Below, piece after piece: positions 1 to 8,925 of a stretch of 63,783 nt of DNA. A program made the position numbers and the translations under genes. This DNA comes from Methylocapsa aurea (GTDB taxonomy: Bacteria > Pseudomonadota > Alphaproteobacteria > Rhizobiales > Beijerinckiaceae): the NCBI RefSeq assembly GCF_000746085.1, contig NZ_JQKO01000020.1, positions 1 to 63,783 of the forward strand, written 5' to 3'. Each line of letters starts with the position of its first letter. Within the stretch, counting starts at the first letter, position 1. The notes beneath the pieces were generated by a model, which did not search any database, was not told where the DNA came from, and was given only the letters and a program-made list of their open reading frames with translations.

Positions 1-627
1 TCCTTCGCCCCTGAATTCCAGACCTATTGGATGCGCATCCTCTACATCGAAGAGCCCGTCGAACTGATCTCCTTCCTCGCGATCGTCGGCTATCTCTGGA
101 AGACCCGCGACAAGGACCTCGCCAATGTCGCCCCCCGCGAAGAACTGCGCCGCATCTTCTACCTGTTCAACTGGTTGATCGTATACGCCATCGCGATCTA
201 CTGGGGCGCCAGCTACTTCACCGAGCAGGACGGCACCTGGCACCAGACGGTCATTCGCGACACCGACTTCACGCCCAGCCACATCATCGAATTCTATATG
301 AGCTACCCGATGTATATCATCATGGGCGTCGGCGGCTTCATGTATGCCCGCACCCGCCTGCCGCTGTTCGGCCTGAAGGGCTACTCGATCGCCTATCTGA
401 TGCTGTTCGTCGGCCCGTTCATGATTTTCCCGAACGTTGCGCTCAATGAATGGGGCCACACGTTCTGGTTCATGGAAGAACTGTTCGTTGCTCCGCTGCA
501 TTGGATGTTCGTCTTCTTCGGCTGGTTCACCCTCGCCATCTTCGGCGTCGTCCTGCTGATCCTCGGCCGGATCCAGGAGCTTTGCGCCGGCAATGAAGAC
601 GTCCTCGGCCTCGAGCCGGCGGAATAA
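1..627 (+). CDS. pmoC: particulate methane monooxygenase subunit C (5' truncated by window edge)
   Basis: Membrane subunit of particulate methane monooxygenase, which oxidises methane to methanol in the intracytoplasmic membranes. The reading frame is open from base 1, so the N-terminal part lies outside the window; 208 residues remain. The fragment begins with the conserved PmoC stretch around FAPEFQTYWM and contains several hydrophobic helices. The copper site known for PmoC (Asp, His, His) is present: Asp in EQDGTWHQ (codon at 229-231), the His four residues later, and a third His in DFTPSHII. The C-terminal segment NEWGHTFWFMEELF is also characteristic. It is followed by pmoA after 194 bases and then pmoB, the canonical CAB order. 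The pmo promoter lies upstream, outside the window. Confidence 0.97.
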   Translation, partial: SFAPEFQTYWMRILYIEEPVELISFLAIVGYLWKTRDKDLANVAPREELRRIFYLFNWLIVYAIAIYWGASYFTEQDGTWHQTVIRDTDFTPSHIIEFYMSYPMYIIMGVGGFMYARTRLPLFGLKGYSIAYLMLFVGPFMIFPNVALNEWGHTFWFMEELFVAPLHWMFVFFGWFTLAIFGVVLLILGRIQELCAGNEDVLGLEPAE

Positions 628-821
628 GCAAACAAGCGCCGGCGGCGGCGATCTCAACGATCCGAACCGCCAGCGTCCGGCCAGGCAATCCGTCATTTCT
701 CGAAGACTTATTTCTCGATGAATGGCTGGTTCCCGCGCCGTGCGGTCAAGTCTGCCATCAACTGACGCTTGCTCCAGTAATCCGGCGATTGAGTCCGGTG
801 GGGCAATAGGGAGGATAGTAA

Positions 822-1706
822 ATGTTTAGTCGTAAACCAACTCTGGCTGGGTCCGGTCCCGTGACCGAATCGATCTCGGCATCGCCGGGCATCGAGGGCG
901 GCGCAGGGGCCAATGCGCCAGCGCGCGCGGCGGACGCCGGCGCAATCGCTGGCGGCGCTCCGAGGGCCGTAGCCGAATCGCCGTTCAATTCCAAAGCTGA
1001 AGCCGCTGGACTCGTCAGAAGCGCTGACATAATCCTGTTGGTCGTTCTTTTCTTGGTCACCCTTGGCGGCTATCATATTCACGCCATGCTTACGATGGGC
1101 GACTGGGACTTCTGGATCGACTGGAAAGACCGCCGTTTTTGGCCAACGGTTCTCCCGATCATGTTGGTCACCTTCCCCGCCGCCGCCCAGTACTTCTTCT
1201 GGAACCACTTCAAGCTTCCGTTCGGCGCGACGTTCCTGATCCTCGCCCTTCTCGTCGGCGAATGGATCAATCGCTACACCAACTTCTGGGGCTGGACCTA
1301 TTTCCCGATCAGCTTGGTGTGGCCGACCTCGCTCGTCCCAATGGCGCTTTTCCTCGATCTCGTGCTTTTGCTTAGCGGCAGCTTCATCGTCACGGCAATC
1401 GTCGGCGCGATGGGCTTTGGTTTGCTGATGTATCCCACCAACTGGCCGATCCTTGCTCCCTACCATCAGGCGACCGAGCAATATGGCTTGCTCATGTCCC
1501 TCGCCGACCTGATTGGCTTCCACTACGTCCGGACGTCGATGCCTGAATACCTCCGGATCGTCGAGCGCGGCACGATGCGCACCTTCGGTAAGGACGTCGT
1601 CGCGGTCGCGGCCTTCTTCTCCGGCTTCGTCTCCATCCTGGTTTATTTCTGGTGGTGGTACGTGGGCAAGCTTTTCTCGACCACGAAATTCACCAAAGCA
1701 GTCTAA
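822..1706 (+). CDS. pmoA: particulate methane monooxygenase subunit A with N-terminal extension
   Basis: Membrane subunit of pMMO. The core matches PmoA strongly: YHIHAMLTMGDWDFW, WINRYTNFWGWTYF, YPTNWPI, MRTFGKDV. The WINRY..FWGWTYF signature places it with alphaproteobacterial PmoA rather than the gammaproteobacterial type. The ATG at 822 is preceded by a clear GGGAGG (from about 808), and no better downstream start exists before the first helix. This gives 294 residues against about 250 for the family: YHIHAM is at residue 84 instead of about 40. The extra 45 or so residues are Ala/Gly/Pro-rich and of low complexity. pmoB follows after 76 bases, and small inverted repeats lie in that gap. 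Confidence 0.97.
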   Translation: MFSRKPTLAGSGPVTESISASPGIEGGAGANAPARAADAGAIAGGAPRAVAESPFNSKAEAAGLVRSADIILLVVLFLVTLGGYHIHAMLTMGDWDFWIDWKDRRFWPTVLPIMLVTFPAAAQYFFWNHFKLPFGATFLILALLVGEWINRYTNFWGWTYFPISLVWPTSLVPMALFLDLVLLLSGSFIVTAIVGAMGFGLLMYPTNWPILAPYHQATEQYGLLMSLADLIGFHYVRTSMPEYLRIVERGTMRTFGKDVVAVAAFFSGFVSILVYFWWWYVGKLFSTTKFTKAV

Positions 1707-1782
1707 CGCGCCTGCCGAAAAGTCCAGCAAGGACTGGTTGAATATAAAAATTGCCACGGCTCGGCCGTGTGGGAGATTGTAA

Positions 1783-3063
1783 ATGAAAACAACACTGTTT
1801 AGTTCACTGGCGAGTCACGCCAAACGCCAGGCCGGGAGGCTTTGGGCTTTGGGTTTGGCGGTCGGACTCGTCGCGACAATGGGTATGACCGCCGGTCCGG
1901 CCGATGCCCATGGCGAGAAGTCGCAGGCGGCGTTCCTTCGCATGCGCACGCTGAATTGGTATGATGTGAAATGGTCGAAGACGAGCCTCAACGTCAACGA
2001 CAAGATGGAAATCACTGGTAAGCTCCATATCATGGAAGCTTGGCCCGTCGCCGTCGCCAAGCCTGAAGTCGCCTTCCTCAACGTCGGCGAACCGGGACCA
2101 GTGTTCATCAGAGAAGGGTCGTTCATCGGCGGTAAATTCGCGCCGAGGTCGCTTTCGCTCGAATTGGGCAAGACCTACGAGTTCAAGATTCTGCTCAAGG
2201 CCCGTCGCGAAGGCCGGTGGCATATTCACACCCAGTTGAGCGTCGAGACCGGCGGTCCAATCGTTGGCCCCGGCCAGTGGGTTGAAATCAAGGGCTCGAT
2301 GGCCGATTTCACCGATCCCGTGACCTTGCTCAATGGCGAAGTCATCGATCTTGAGACCTACAAGATCGCCAACATCTACTGGTGGCACTTGTTCTGGATC
2401 ATCGTTGCGGTGGTCTGGATTGGTTACTGGTTCCGCAAGCGGGGCTTCATCGGCCGCTATGTCTTCGTGGCGTCCGGTAAGGGTGACGAGCTGATCACCC
2501 CTCAAGAGCGCACGGTTGGCGCGGCGGTCCTTGCTGCGACTCTGTTGACCGTCATCATTTCCTACGCGATCACGGCCAGCGAATTTCCGCGCACAATTCC
2601 GTTGCAGGCTGGTAACTTGAGAGGCATCGAGCCGCTTCCCACGGTCGAAGCGCCGATCAAGGTCGTCTACCAGAGAGGCACCTATAAAGTGCCGGGCCGC
2701 GAACTCGTCGCGACCTACAAAATCACCAACACGGGCAAGGAGCCCCTGCGGATCGGTGAATTCGCCACCGCCGGCCTTCGCTTCCTGAACCCCGACGTCT
2801 ATACGACGAAGATCGAGTATCCGGACTATCTCCTGGCCGACAAGGGCGTTACGCTGAGCGATAACGCGCCCATCGCGCCCGGCGAAACGAAGGAAATCAC
2901 AGTCAAGGTTCAGGACGCCCGTTGGGATACGGAACGTCTGGCGGACTTGGCCTATGACGTCGACAGCTCGTTCGCTGGCCTCCTGTTCTTCTTTACGCCC
3001 AGCGGGACCCGCTACGAAATCGAAGTCGGCGGACCGGTTATTCCGGAATTCCTTCCGATCTGA
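1783..3063 (+). CDS. pmoB: particulate methane monooxygenase subunit B
   Basis: Periplasmic copper-binding subunit of pMMO, 426 residues. ATG at 1783 follows a GGGAG ribosome site. A signal peptide of about 42 residues ends in ADA, so the predicted mature N-terminus is His43 (HGEKSQ). With His147 and His149 (RWHIHTQ) this reproduces the three-histidine copper site of PmoB; the spacing of 104 residues between His43 and His147 equals that between His33 and His137 of Methylococcus PmoB. Two cupredoxin-like domains flank two membrane helices (about residues 190-215 and 240-262). It is the last structural gene of pmoCAB and is followed by a strong hairpin and then a fourth gene on the same strand. 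Confidence 0.97.
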   Translation: MKTTLFSSLASHAKRQAGRLWALGLAVGLVATMGMTAGPADAHGEKSQAAFLRMRTLNWYDVKWSKTSLNVNDKMEITGKLHIMEAWPVAVAKPEVAFLNVGEPGPVFIREGSFIGGKFAPRSLSLELGKTYEFKILLKARREGRWHIHTQLSVETGGPIVGPGQWVEIKGSMADFTDPVTLLNGEVIDLETYKIANIYWWHLFWIIVAVVWIGYWFRKRGFIGRYVFVASGKGDELITPQERTVGAAVLAATLLTVIISYAITASEFPRTIPLQAGNLRGIEPLPTVEAPIKVVYQRGTYKVPGRELVATYKITNTGKEPLRIGEFATAGLRFLNPDVYTTKIEYPDYLLADKGVTLSDNAPIAPGETKEITVKVQDARWDTERLADLAYDVDSSFAGLLFFFTPSGTRYEIEVGGPVIPEFLPI

Positions 3064-3107
3064 GCGCGATCGCTTCAGTGCATCGTAGAATGTGATTGAA
3101 AAAAGAC

Positions 3108-3145
3108 TTTCCCCCGCTGGAGCCAAGCCGCGCCGGCGGGGGAAA
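3108..3145 (+). terminator. GC-rich hairpin downstream of pmoB
   Basis: Inverted repeat with arms at 3108-3120 and 3133-3145, 13 pairs with one G-U and a 12-base loop, located 45 bases after the pmoB stop and just before the ribosome site (AAGGAGG, 3152-3158) of the next gene. No run of T follows it. It is more likely an mRNA 3'-stabilising or partly attenuating element than a full terminator, and would set the downstream gene below pmoCAB in expression (inference). Confidence 0.5.
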
Positions 3146-3172
3146 TAGCTTAAGGAGGCTAACGCAAAAATC

Positions 3173-3799
3173 ATGCGCGGAGCGTGCGCGGTTTTCCTGA
3201 TCCTCGGTTTCCTCGTCTCCGGCGCGCAGGCGCATGGCGGATTGAGCATAGACAAGGATCAATGCATGTTAAGGATTGGTCCGGACCTTATGCATTTCAC
3301 CGGGTACCAGCCTCTCCAGACGACGCAGATGTTCTGCGAGGACATTCCTTCAGTTGGCGCCACGGTCATAGTTCTTGACGCCGTGGATTCCGAACTTCGG
3401 GACATGACCACCGAAGTCCGCATCATCAGGGACGTCGCTGCGCGGGGGATGACGGGACGGACGGGGGTTTTAAGGGACGATGAATTGTCGAGCGATTATC
3501 TGGACCCGCTCACAGTGTCCTATCTGCCGCCCAAACGCTATCCCACTGGCACATTGCATTTCGAGCATGTCTTCCAAGAGGCCGGCGCCTATATAGGCAT
3601 TGTCACGGCCAGAAACGATCATGGTCAGTACTATGTCTCCCAGTTCCCTTTCTCGGTTGGTCGAAGCTGGGTGAAAATCGGGGGCTATTACGCCCTCTTG
3701 GTCATAGGCATCGTCGGCGCGCTTTTCCTTTATTGGAAATTAGGCCTAGCGCAAGGCTGGGCTCCCGCGACGAAGACCTCGAATAAGCGGTTGCACTAG
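3173..3799 (+). CDS. pmo-linked secreted, membrane-anchored protein (candidate copper accessory)
   Basis: A 208-residue protein with a signal peptide ending in AQA at residue 20, so the predicted mature protein starts with His21-Gly-Gly. The N-terminal third holds potential metal ligands and a likely disulfide pair: Cys31, Met40-His41 (LMHFTGYQP), Met53 and Cys55 (FCEDIP). A beta-rich middle part is followed by one C-terminal helix (about residues 166-190) and a short basic tail inside the cell. It resembles conserved uncharacterised proteins I associate with pmo/amo operons; it is not an obvious PmoD. It follows pmoB on the same strand after a hairpin. The Shine-Dalgarno AAGGAGG is strong but 14 bases from the ATG, an unusually long spacing. 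A role in copper delivery or pMMO assembly is inference. Confidence 0.75.
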   Translation: MRGACAVFLILGFLVSGAQAHGGLSIDKDQCMLRIGPDLMHFTGYQPLQTTQMFCEDIPSVGATVIVLDAVDSELRDMTTEVRIIRDVAARGMTGRTGVLRDDELSSDYLDPLTVSYLPPKRYPTGTLHFEHVFQEAGAYIGIVTARNDHGQYYVSQFPFSVGRSWVKIGGYYALLVIGIVGALFLYWKLGLAQGWAPATKTSNKRLH

Positions 3800-3850
3800 A
3801 GCATGACGCCACAGAGATGCAGATATTTTGCTTTAAGTAGGCGCCAGCGG

Positions 3851-3936
3851 CGAGCGCTTCCCGATCCGATGGAGTCAGCTGATCGAAAAAGGATCGCTCA
3901 GAATCCAGAGATTGGAGCATGCCTGAAGGCATGCCG
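3851..3936 (+). repeat. intergenic palindromic repeat, family A
   Basis: Begins GAGCGCTTCCCGATCCGATG and carries the family's broken inverted repeat, then a tract ending ATTGGAGCATG. Inside is a perfect palindromic hairpin at 3917-3934 (GCATGCCT/AGGCATGC, two-base loop). Other copies are at 11302, 12354 (reverse), 22843, 28542 and, partial, 34319. The rest of the gap between 3800 and 4208 shows nothing I recognise. Confidence 0.7.
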
Positions 3937-4208
3937 TGGTCCCGGTCATTCATGATGACCGTAAACCATGCTATCGGGTAGGCATCCGGCTCCGTGGTCG
4001 GCGTTGAGCTTTTTGGAAGACGTAATTGGATCGCCCCTGACAGAAATTGCGTTGTCGTCGCCTTGGCCGGATCTTCCCGCGCCGCTGCCATCGAAGCGCT
4101 GAGCTGCGTTTTCCTCAATTCCGACGTGACTAGCGCCGTCGCGCCAATGCTAGGCGCCTGGCTGGTTTCGGATCGGAAAAATTGTCTCCTGAACGACTGA
4201 GTTGGTCC

Positions 4209-4742
4209 ATGAAGATTAAACTGCCTCCCCTCATTCATAATTTCATCGGCGTCATGGAAGGCGATGTCGGTCCGGAGGTTTTGCCAAAGTCAAATTCGTT
4301 CTTGGTGGCGAGCCTAGGCTTTTTCGCGCTGGTCGAGTTTGGCGTCCGTCTCCTCACTCATTCGGCGATCGGCGCAGTGGGGATTGGCGTCAGCGCCACG
4401 GTGTTTTTGATCATTGTCGCCGCAATCAGTGCGCGCCTTCTCGGACGCAATGAGCGGCTGGTTCAGACGCTCATTGCGTTGGCGCTAGCCGGAGCCATCG
4501 TGGCGCTCGTTAATTTTGTTTGTCGCACCTTTCTCAAGGTCGGGTTTCATCTGATGCTTGAGGACGAGGCGCCTGTCGAGTCCATAACAAATTTTCTTCT
4601 CTTTCCAATATTCCTGTGGAATATTATAGTATATGCGGTGATCTTTCGCCGCGCTTTTCCCATCGGGACATTGTTGGCGTTTGGTCTATCCTTCAGCTGC
4701 GTTTTGATGCTGTTCTTTGAAATTCCCCACTTCTTTAAATGA
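4209..4742 (+). CDS. hypothetical integral membrane protein
   Basis: A 177-residue protein if started at the ATG at 4209; an in-frame TTG at 4182 would add nine residues, but neither start has a convincing ribosome site. Four to five hydrophobic segments are visible (about residues 35-52, 60-80, 92-112, 130-148 and 152-172), separated by short charged loops such as ARLLGRNERL. I recognise no catalytic or transport motif. It stands alone between the pmo operon and the long gap before pyruvate carboxylase, on the same strand. Codon use resembles that of a real gene less strongly than its neighbours, but the hydrophobic periodicity supports expression as a membrane protein. Confidence 0.55.
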   Translation: MKIKLPPLIHNFIGVMEGDVGPEVLPKSNSFLVASLGFFALVEFGVRLLTHSAIGAVGIGVSATVFLIIVAAISARLLGRNERLVQTLIALALAGAIVALVNFVCRTFLKVGFHLMLEDEAPVESITNFLLFPIFLWNIIVYAVIFRRAFPIGTLLAFGLSFSCVLMLFFEIPHFFK

Positions 4743-5332
4743 CCAGGCAGGAATCGTCGACGGATAGCCGGGCGATGCTCGGATTTGCTTCTAGGAGCGA
4801 TATCCTTGTTTCGCCAACAAGGATGGGCGCCTTATCCCGCGTTGGACTAAGCCCGCGGCGCGTCGCGGTCCTTCGTCCCATCCGCGGCGTATGGGGACGC
4901 AAGTTCGGCCCGATCTCTGGCGCTTGAGGCAGCTTCAAGGACAATCGAGGCTTTGGCGAAAACGCAGAAGGCTTCTCCTCTGGATTTGCTGCGTTTCTTG
5001 TCGCCGGATTCTCTAAACCGGCCGCCGCCGCCGCTCTTTCGGTGGCCGCTTGGCTCCAAGAAGTCGCATTTTTTGGGCAGATCGAGTATTTTGACCGTCA
5101 ATGCGCCTTGCGCCCATGGGTCTGAAATCTGTGCGGTAGGGAAAACGGCAAGACAATTGCGTCGAAAGCGGCAACCGCGTTTCGCCCGAATCAAATGCTC
5201 TCTCTCAAGGCGTTTCCCAAACTGCGGCGCATCGCCGGCCCGGGCCTCATGACGGGCGCGGACTTGGCGGTTCGGCGCAATGCATGGTTTCCAGCGGCGG
5301 GACATGCCGCAGCCCGATGGTAGCGAGTGCCT
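4743..5332. other. 590-base gap without recognisable gene
   Basis: Open frames on both strands here are short and compositionally biased, and none resembles a known family. No tRNA-like T-arm or Rho-independent terminator was seen. It presumably contains the promoter of pyruvate carboxylase; a TTGACC near 5088 has no clear -10 partner. Confidence 0.4.
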
Positions 5333-8300
5333 ATGGCCCGAATTCGTCGTCTATTGGTCGCCAACCGATCCGAGATCACAATCCGGGTTTTCCGCGCCGC
5401 CACCGAACTGGGGATTCGAACGGTGGGGGTCTATGCGGAAGAGGATAAGCTTTCGCTCCATCGCTTCAAGGCCGACGAAGCCTATCAGATTGGCGTTGGC
5501 AAGGGGCCGCTTGACGCCTATCTGTCGATCGACGAGGTCATCCGCGTCGCCCGGGACGCGAAGGTCGACGCGATCCATCCAGGCTATGGCTTTCTATCGG
5601 AAAGCCCCGAATTCGCCGAAGCTTGCGCCGAAGCCGGCGTCATTTTCATCGGTCCGTCGCCGCAGACCATGCGCGATCTCGGCAATAAGGTCGCGGCCCG
5701 GAACCTTGCGGCGTCCTGTGGCGCCCCCGTCATGCCGGCGAGCGGGCCGCTGCCCGAGGCGCCTGACGAAATCAAACGCCTCGCGCGAGAGATCGGCTAT
5801 CCGGTCATGCTCAAAGCCTCCTGGGGCGGCGGCGGGCGCGGCATGCGGCCGATCGAGAGCGAGGACAAGCTTCTTGACGCCGTGCTCAGCGCAAAGCGCG
5901 AGGCCAAGAACGCCTTTGGCAAGGACGAGGTCTATCTCGAAAAGCTGGTGCGCCGGGCCCGCCATGTCGAAGTTCAGCTTCTTGGCGACATGCACGGGAA
6001 TCTCGTGCATCTCTTTGAACGCGATTGCTCGATTCAGCGCCGGAACCAGAAGGTCGTCGAGCGGGCTCCCGCGCCCTATCTCGACGATGCGACCCGCCAG
6101 GGCCTTTGCGATGCGGCGCTGAAAATCGGCCGCGCGAGCCACTATGTCGGAGCCGGCACTGTCGAGTTCCTGATCGACACCGACACTGGCGCTTTCTATT
6201 TTATCGAAGTCAATCCGCGCATCCAGGTCGAGCATACCGTGACGGAAGTGGTGACCGGCCTCGATATCGTGAAGGCGCAGATCCGCATCGCCGAAGGCAA
6301 GCGCATCGGCAAGCCGGAAGAGACCGGCATTCCGCGGCAGGAGGACATCCGCCTCTCGGGGCACGCCTTGCAGTGCCGGATCACCACGGAAAATCCGGAA
6401 AATAACTTCATTCCTGACTATGGACGGATCACCGCCTATCGCGGGGCTATGGGCTTTGGCATTCGCGTCGATGGCGGCACGGCCTATTCGGGGGCGATCG
6501 TGACACGGTTTTACGATCCGTTGCTCGAGAAGGTCACAGCTTGGGCGGCGACGCCGGAAGAGGCGATCGCCCGGATGGATCGGGCGCTGCTCGAATATCG
6601 CATCCGCGGGGTCGCGACGAATCTCGCCTTCTTGCATAATATCATCAACCATCCGCGCTTTGTCGCCAATGATTATACGACGCGTTTCATCGACGAGACC
6701 CCTTCGCTGTTTGATTTCAAGAAACGCAAGGACCGGGCGACGAAGCTGCTCACCTGGATCGTCGACGTCACGGTCAATGGCCATCCCGAAACGCGGGGCC
6801 GCGCCCGTCCGCCGGTAACAGCGCGCCCGCCGATAGCCCCGCAATTTCCTGTCGCAGCCGCGATCGCTCCCGGAGCGCGCCAGCTTTTTGAAACGCTTGG
6901 GCCGAAAAGCTTTGCGCAATGGATGCGCAATGAGGAGCGCGTGCTCGTCACCGACACCACCATGCGGGACGCGCATCAGTCGCTCATCGCCACGCGCATG
7001 CGCACCCGCGACATAGCGGCGGCCGCTGAGGCCTACGCCAAAGGGCTGCCTCAGCTTCTCTCGCTCGAATGCTGGGGCGGCGCGACCTTCGATGTCGCGA
7101 TGCGGTTTCTGTCCGAAGATCCTTGGGAGCGGTTGGAGCTCGTGCGCGCGCGGGCGCCAAACCTTTTGACGCAAATGCTGCTGCGCGGCGCCAATGGCGT
7201 CGGCTACACCAATTATCCCGATAATGTCGTGAAATATTTCGTCCGCCGCGCCGCCGCCGGCATAGATCTTTTCCGCATTTTCGATTGCCTCAACTGGGTC
7301 GAGAACATGCGCGTCGCGATCGACGCCGTGGTGGAGACCGGCAAGCTCGCCGAAGGCGCAATCTGCTATACCGGCGATATCCTCGATCCCGACCGGGCGA
7401 AATTCTCGCTGAATTATTATGTCGGCGTCGCCAAGGAACTGGAGCAGGCCGGCTGCCACATCCTCGCGATCAAGGACATGGCCGGCCTGTTGATGCCGGC
7501 CGCCGCGCGGGTTCTGGTCAAGGCGTTGCGCGAAGCCGTCGGCCTGCCGCTGCATCTTCATACCCATGACACCTCCGGGATTTCCGCGGCGACGGTCCTC
7601 GCCGCCGCCGACGCCGGAGTCGATGCGATCGACGCCGCGATCGATTCGATGTCGGGCACGACTTCGCAGCCCTGCCTCGGCTCCATCGCCGCCGCCTTGC
7701 GGCACAGTCCCCGCGACACCGGCCTCGATCCGGAGGCTATTCGCCAGCTCAGCTTCTATTGGGAGGCGGCGCGGGCGCAATACGCCGCCTTCGAGAGCGA
7801 TTTGAAAGCCGGCACGTCCGAAGTTTATTTGCACGAAATGCCGGGCGGCCAATTCACCAATCTCCGGGAGCAGGCGCGCGGGCTCGGCCTCGAATCGCGC
7901 TGGCATGAGGTCGCCAAGGCCTATCGCGCGGCCAATGATCTTTTCGGCGACATCGTCAAGGTGACGCCCTCATCTAAGGTCGTCGGCGACATGGCGCTGA
8001 TGATGGTCTCGCAGAATCTAACGCCGGAAGACGTGCTCGATCCCAAGCGGGAGATCGCCTTTCCGACCTCCGTCGTCGAGATGTTGAAGGGCGACCTTGG
8101 CCAGCCTCCGGGCGGCTGGCCGGCGCCGGTGCAGGAGAAAGTGCTGAAGGGCGAAAAGCCGATCAATGGTCGCCCCGGCGCCCTTTTGCCGCCTGCCGAT
8201 CTCGCCGCCGCGCGGGCGGAGGCCGAAAAGGCGTGCGGGCGTCATCTTACCGACGACGAGCTTGCCTCTTATCTGATGTATCCGAAGGTTTTCACGGAAT

Positions 8301-8779
8301 TTTCCGCCACCGTCCGCCGTTTTGGACCGGTGTCGGTGCTGCCGACGCCGGTGTTTTTCTATGGGATGCAACCGGGCGACGAGATCGCGATCGAGATCGA
8401 ACCCGGCAAGACGCTCGTGCTGCTCTTGTTGACGATCGGCGAGACCGATGACGAGGGGCAGGTCAAGGTTTTCTTCGAGCTGAACGGCCAGCCGCGCATC
8501 ATCAAGGTCCAGAACCGTTCCGCGCATGTCAAAGTCGTCGCGCGCCGCAAGGCGGAGGAGGGAAACGATTGCCATGTCGGCGCGCCAATGCCGGGGGCGG
8601 TCTCGACGATCGCGGTGCGCCAGGGCCAGGAGGTGAAGGCAGGCGATATTGTCGCGACGCTCGAAGCGATGAAGATGGAGACTGCGCTCCATGCCCCGCG
8701 CAATGGCAAGGTCACGGAAATTCTGGTCGCGCCGGGCGCCCAGATCGACGCCAGGGATCTTTTGATGGTGTTGGAGTGA
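5333..8779 (+). CDS. pyc: pyruvate carboxylase
   Basis: Biotin-dependent cytosolic enzyme carboxylating pyruvate to oxaloacetate with ATP and bicarbonate. About 1,148 residues, the normal single-chain length. Order: biotin carboxylase (LLVANRSEI at the start, glycine-rich ATP loop KASWGGGGRGMR near residue 165, FIEVNPRIQVEHTVTE near 290), carboxyltransferase beginning TDTTMRDAHQS near residue 540 with CYTGDI and AIKDMAGLL, then a C-terminal biotinyl domain with EAMKMET (biotin Lys about 1114). The ATG at 5333 is preferred over GTG at 5327; the ribosome site is weak. In a methanotroph it would replenish C4 acids for the TCA and serine cycles (inference). The gene is monocistronic by spacing. 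Confidence 0.96.
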   Translation: MARIRRLLVANRSEITIRVFRAATELGIRTVGVYAEEDKLSLHRFKADEAYQIGVGKGPLDAYLSIDEVIRVARDAKVDAIHPGYGFLSESPEFAEACAEAGVIFIGPSPQTMRDLGNKVAARNLAASCGAPVMPASGPLPEAPDEIKRLAREIGYPVMLKASWGGGGRGMRPIESEDKLLDAVLSAKREAKNAFGKDEVYLEKLVRRARHVEVQLLGDMHGNLVHLFERDCSIQRRNQKVVERAPAPYLDDATRQGLCDAALKIGRASHYVGAGTVEFLIDTDTGAFYFIEVNPRIQVEHTVTEVVTGLDIVKAQIRIAEGKRIGKPEETGIPRQEDIRLSGHALQCRITTENPENNFIPDYGRITAYRGAMGFGIRVDGGTAYSGAIVTRFYDPLLEKVTAWAATPEEAIARMDRALLEYRIRGVATNLAFLHNIINHPRFVANDYTTRFIDETPSLFDFKKRKDRATKLLTWIVDVTVNGHPETRGRARPPVTARPPIAPQFPVAAAIAPGARQLFETLGPKSFAQWMRNEERVLVTDTTMRDAHQSLIATRMRTRDIAAAAEAYAKGLPQLLSLECWGGATFDVAMRFLSEDPWERLELVRARAPNLLTQMLLRGANGVGYTNYPDNVVKYFVRRAAAGIDLFRIFDCLNWVENMRVAIDAVVETGKLAEGAICYTGDILDPDRAKFSLNYYVGVAKELEQAGCHILAIKDMAGLLMPAAARVLVKALREAVGLPLHLHTHDTSGISAATVLAAADAGVDAIDAAIDSMSGTTSQPCLGSIAAALRHSPRDTGLDPEAIRQLSFYWEAARAQYAAFESDLKAGTSEVYLHEMPGGQFTNLREQARGLGLESRWHEVAKAYRAANDLFGDIVKVTPSSKVVGDMALMMVSQNLTPEDVLDPKREIAFPTSVVEMLKGDLGQPPGGWPAPVQEKVLKGEKPINGRPGALLPPADLAAARAEAEKACGRHLTDDELASYLMYPKVFTEFSATVRRFGPVSVLPTPVFFYGMQPGDEIAIEIEPGKTLVLLLLTIGETDDEGQVKVFFELNGQPRIIKVQNRSAHVKVVARRKAEEGNDCHVGAPMPGAVSTIAVRQGQEVKAGDIVATLEAMKMETALHAPRNGKVTEILVAPGAQIDARDLLMVLE

Positions 8780-8925
8780 ATGCCTTTGTTAGGGTCCCGG
8801 AAAGCCTCGCGGAACGCGAAAGCTGGTCTTTAGAATGTACTCCTGGTTGAGGGCGCCCTTGCGCCAACGGCTCTATTGAGGCAGATGATTCAAAGGCGGT
8901 AGCGGCGGCCGAGGGATCCTTGCTC

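Noticed and set aside
708-1757. Long reverse-strand frame of 349 codons across pmoA
   Set aside because: Charged, repetitive translation and complete overlap with the clear pmoA frame; a shadow caused by GC-rich codon bias.
4847-5305. 152-codon reverse frame before pyc
   Set aside because: Arg/Ala-rich, no start signal, no recognised domain.
5594-7906. 770-codon reverse frame within pyruvate carboxylase
   Set aside because: Antisense shadow of pyc with Arg/Ala-rich translation and no family resemblance.
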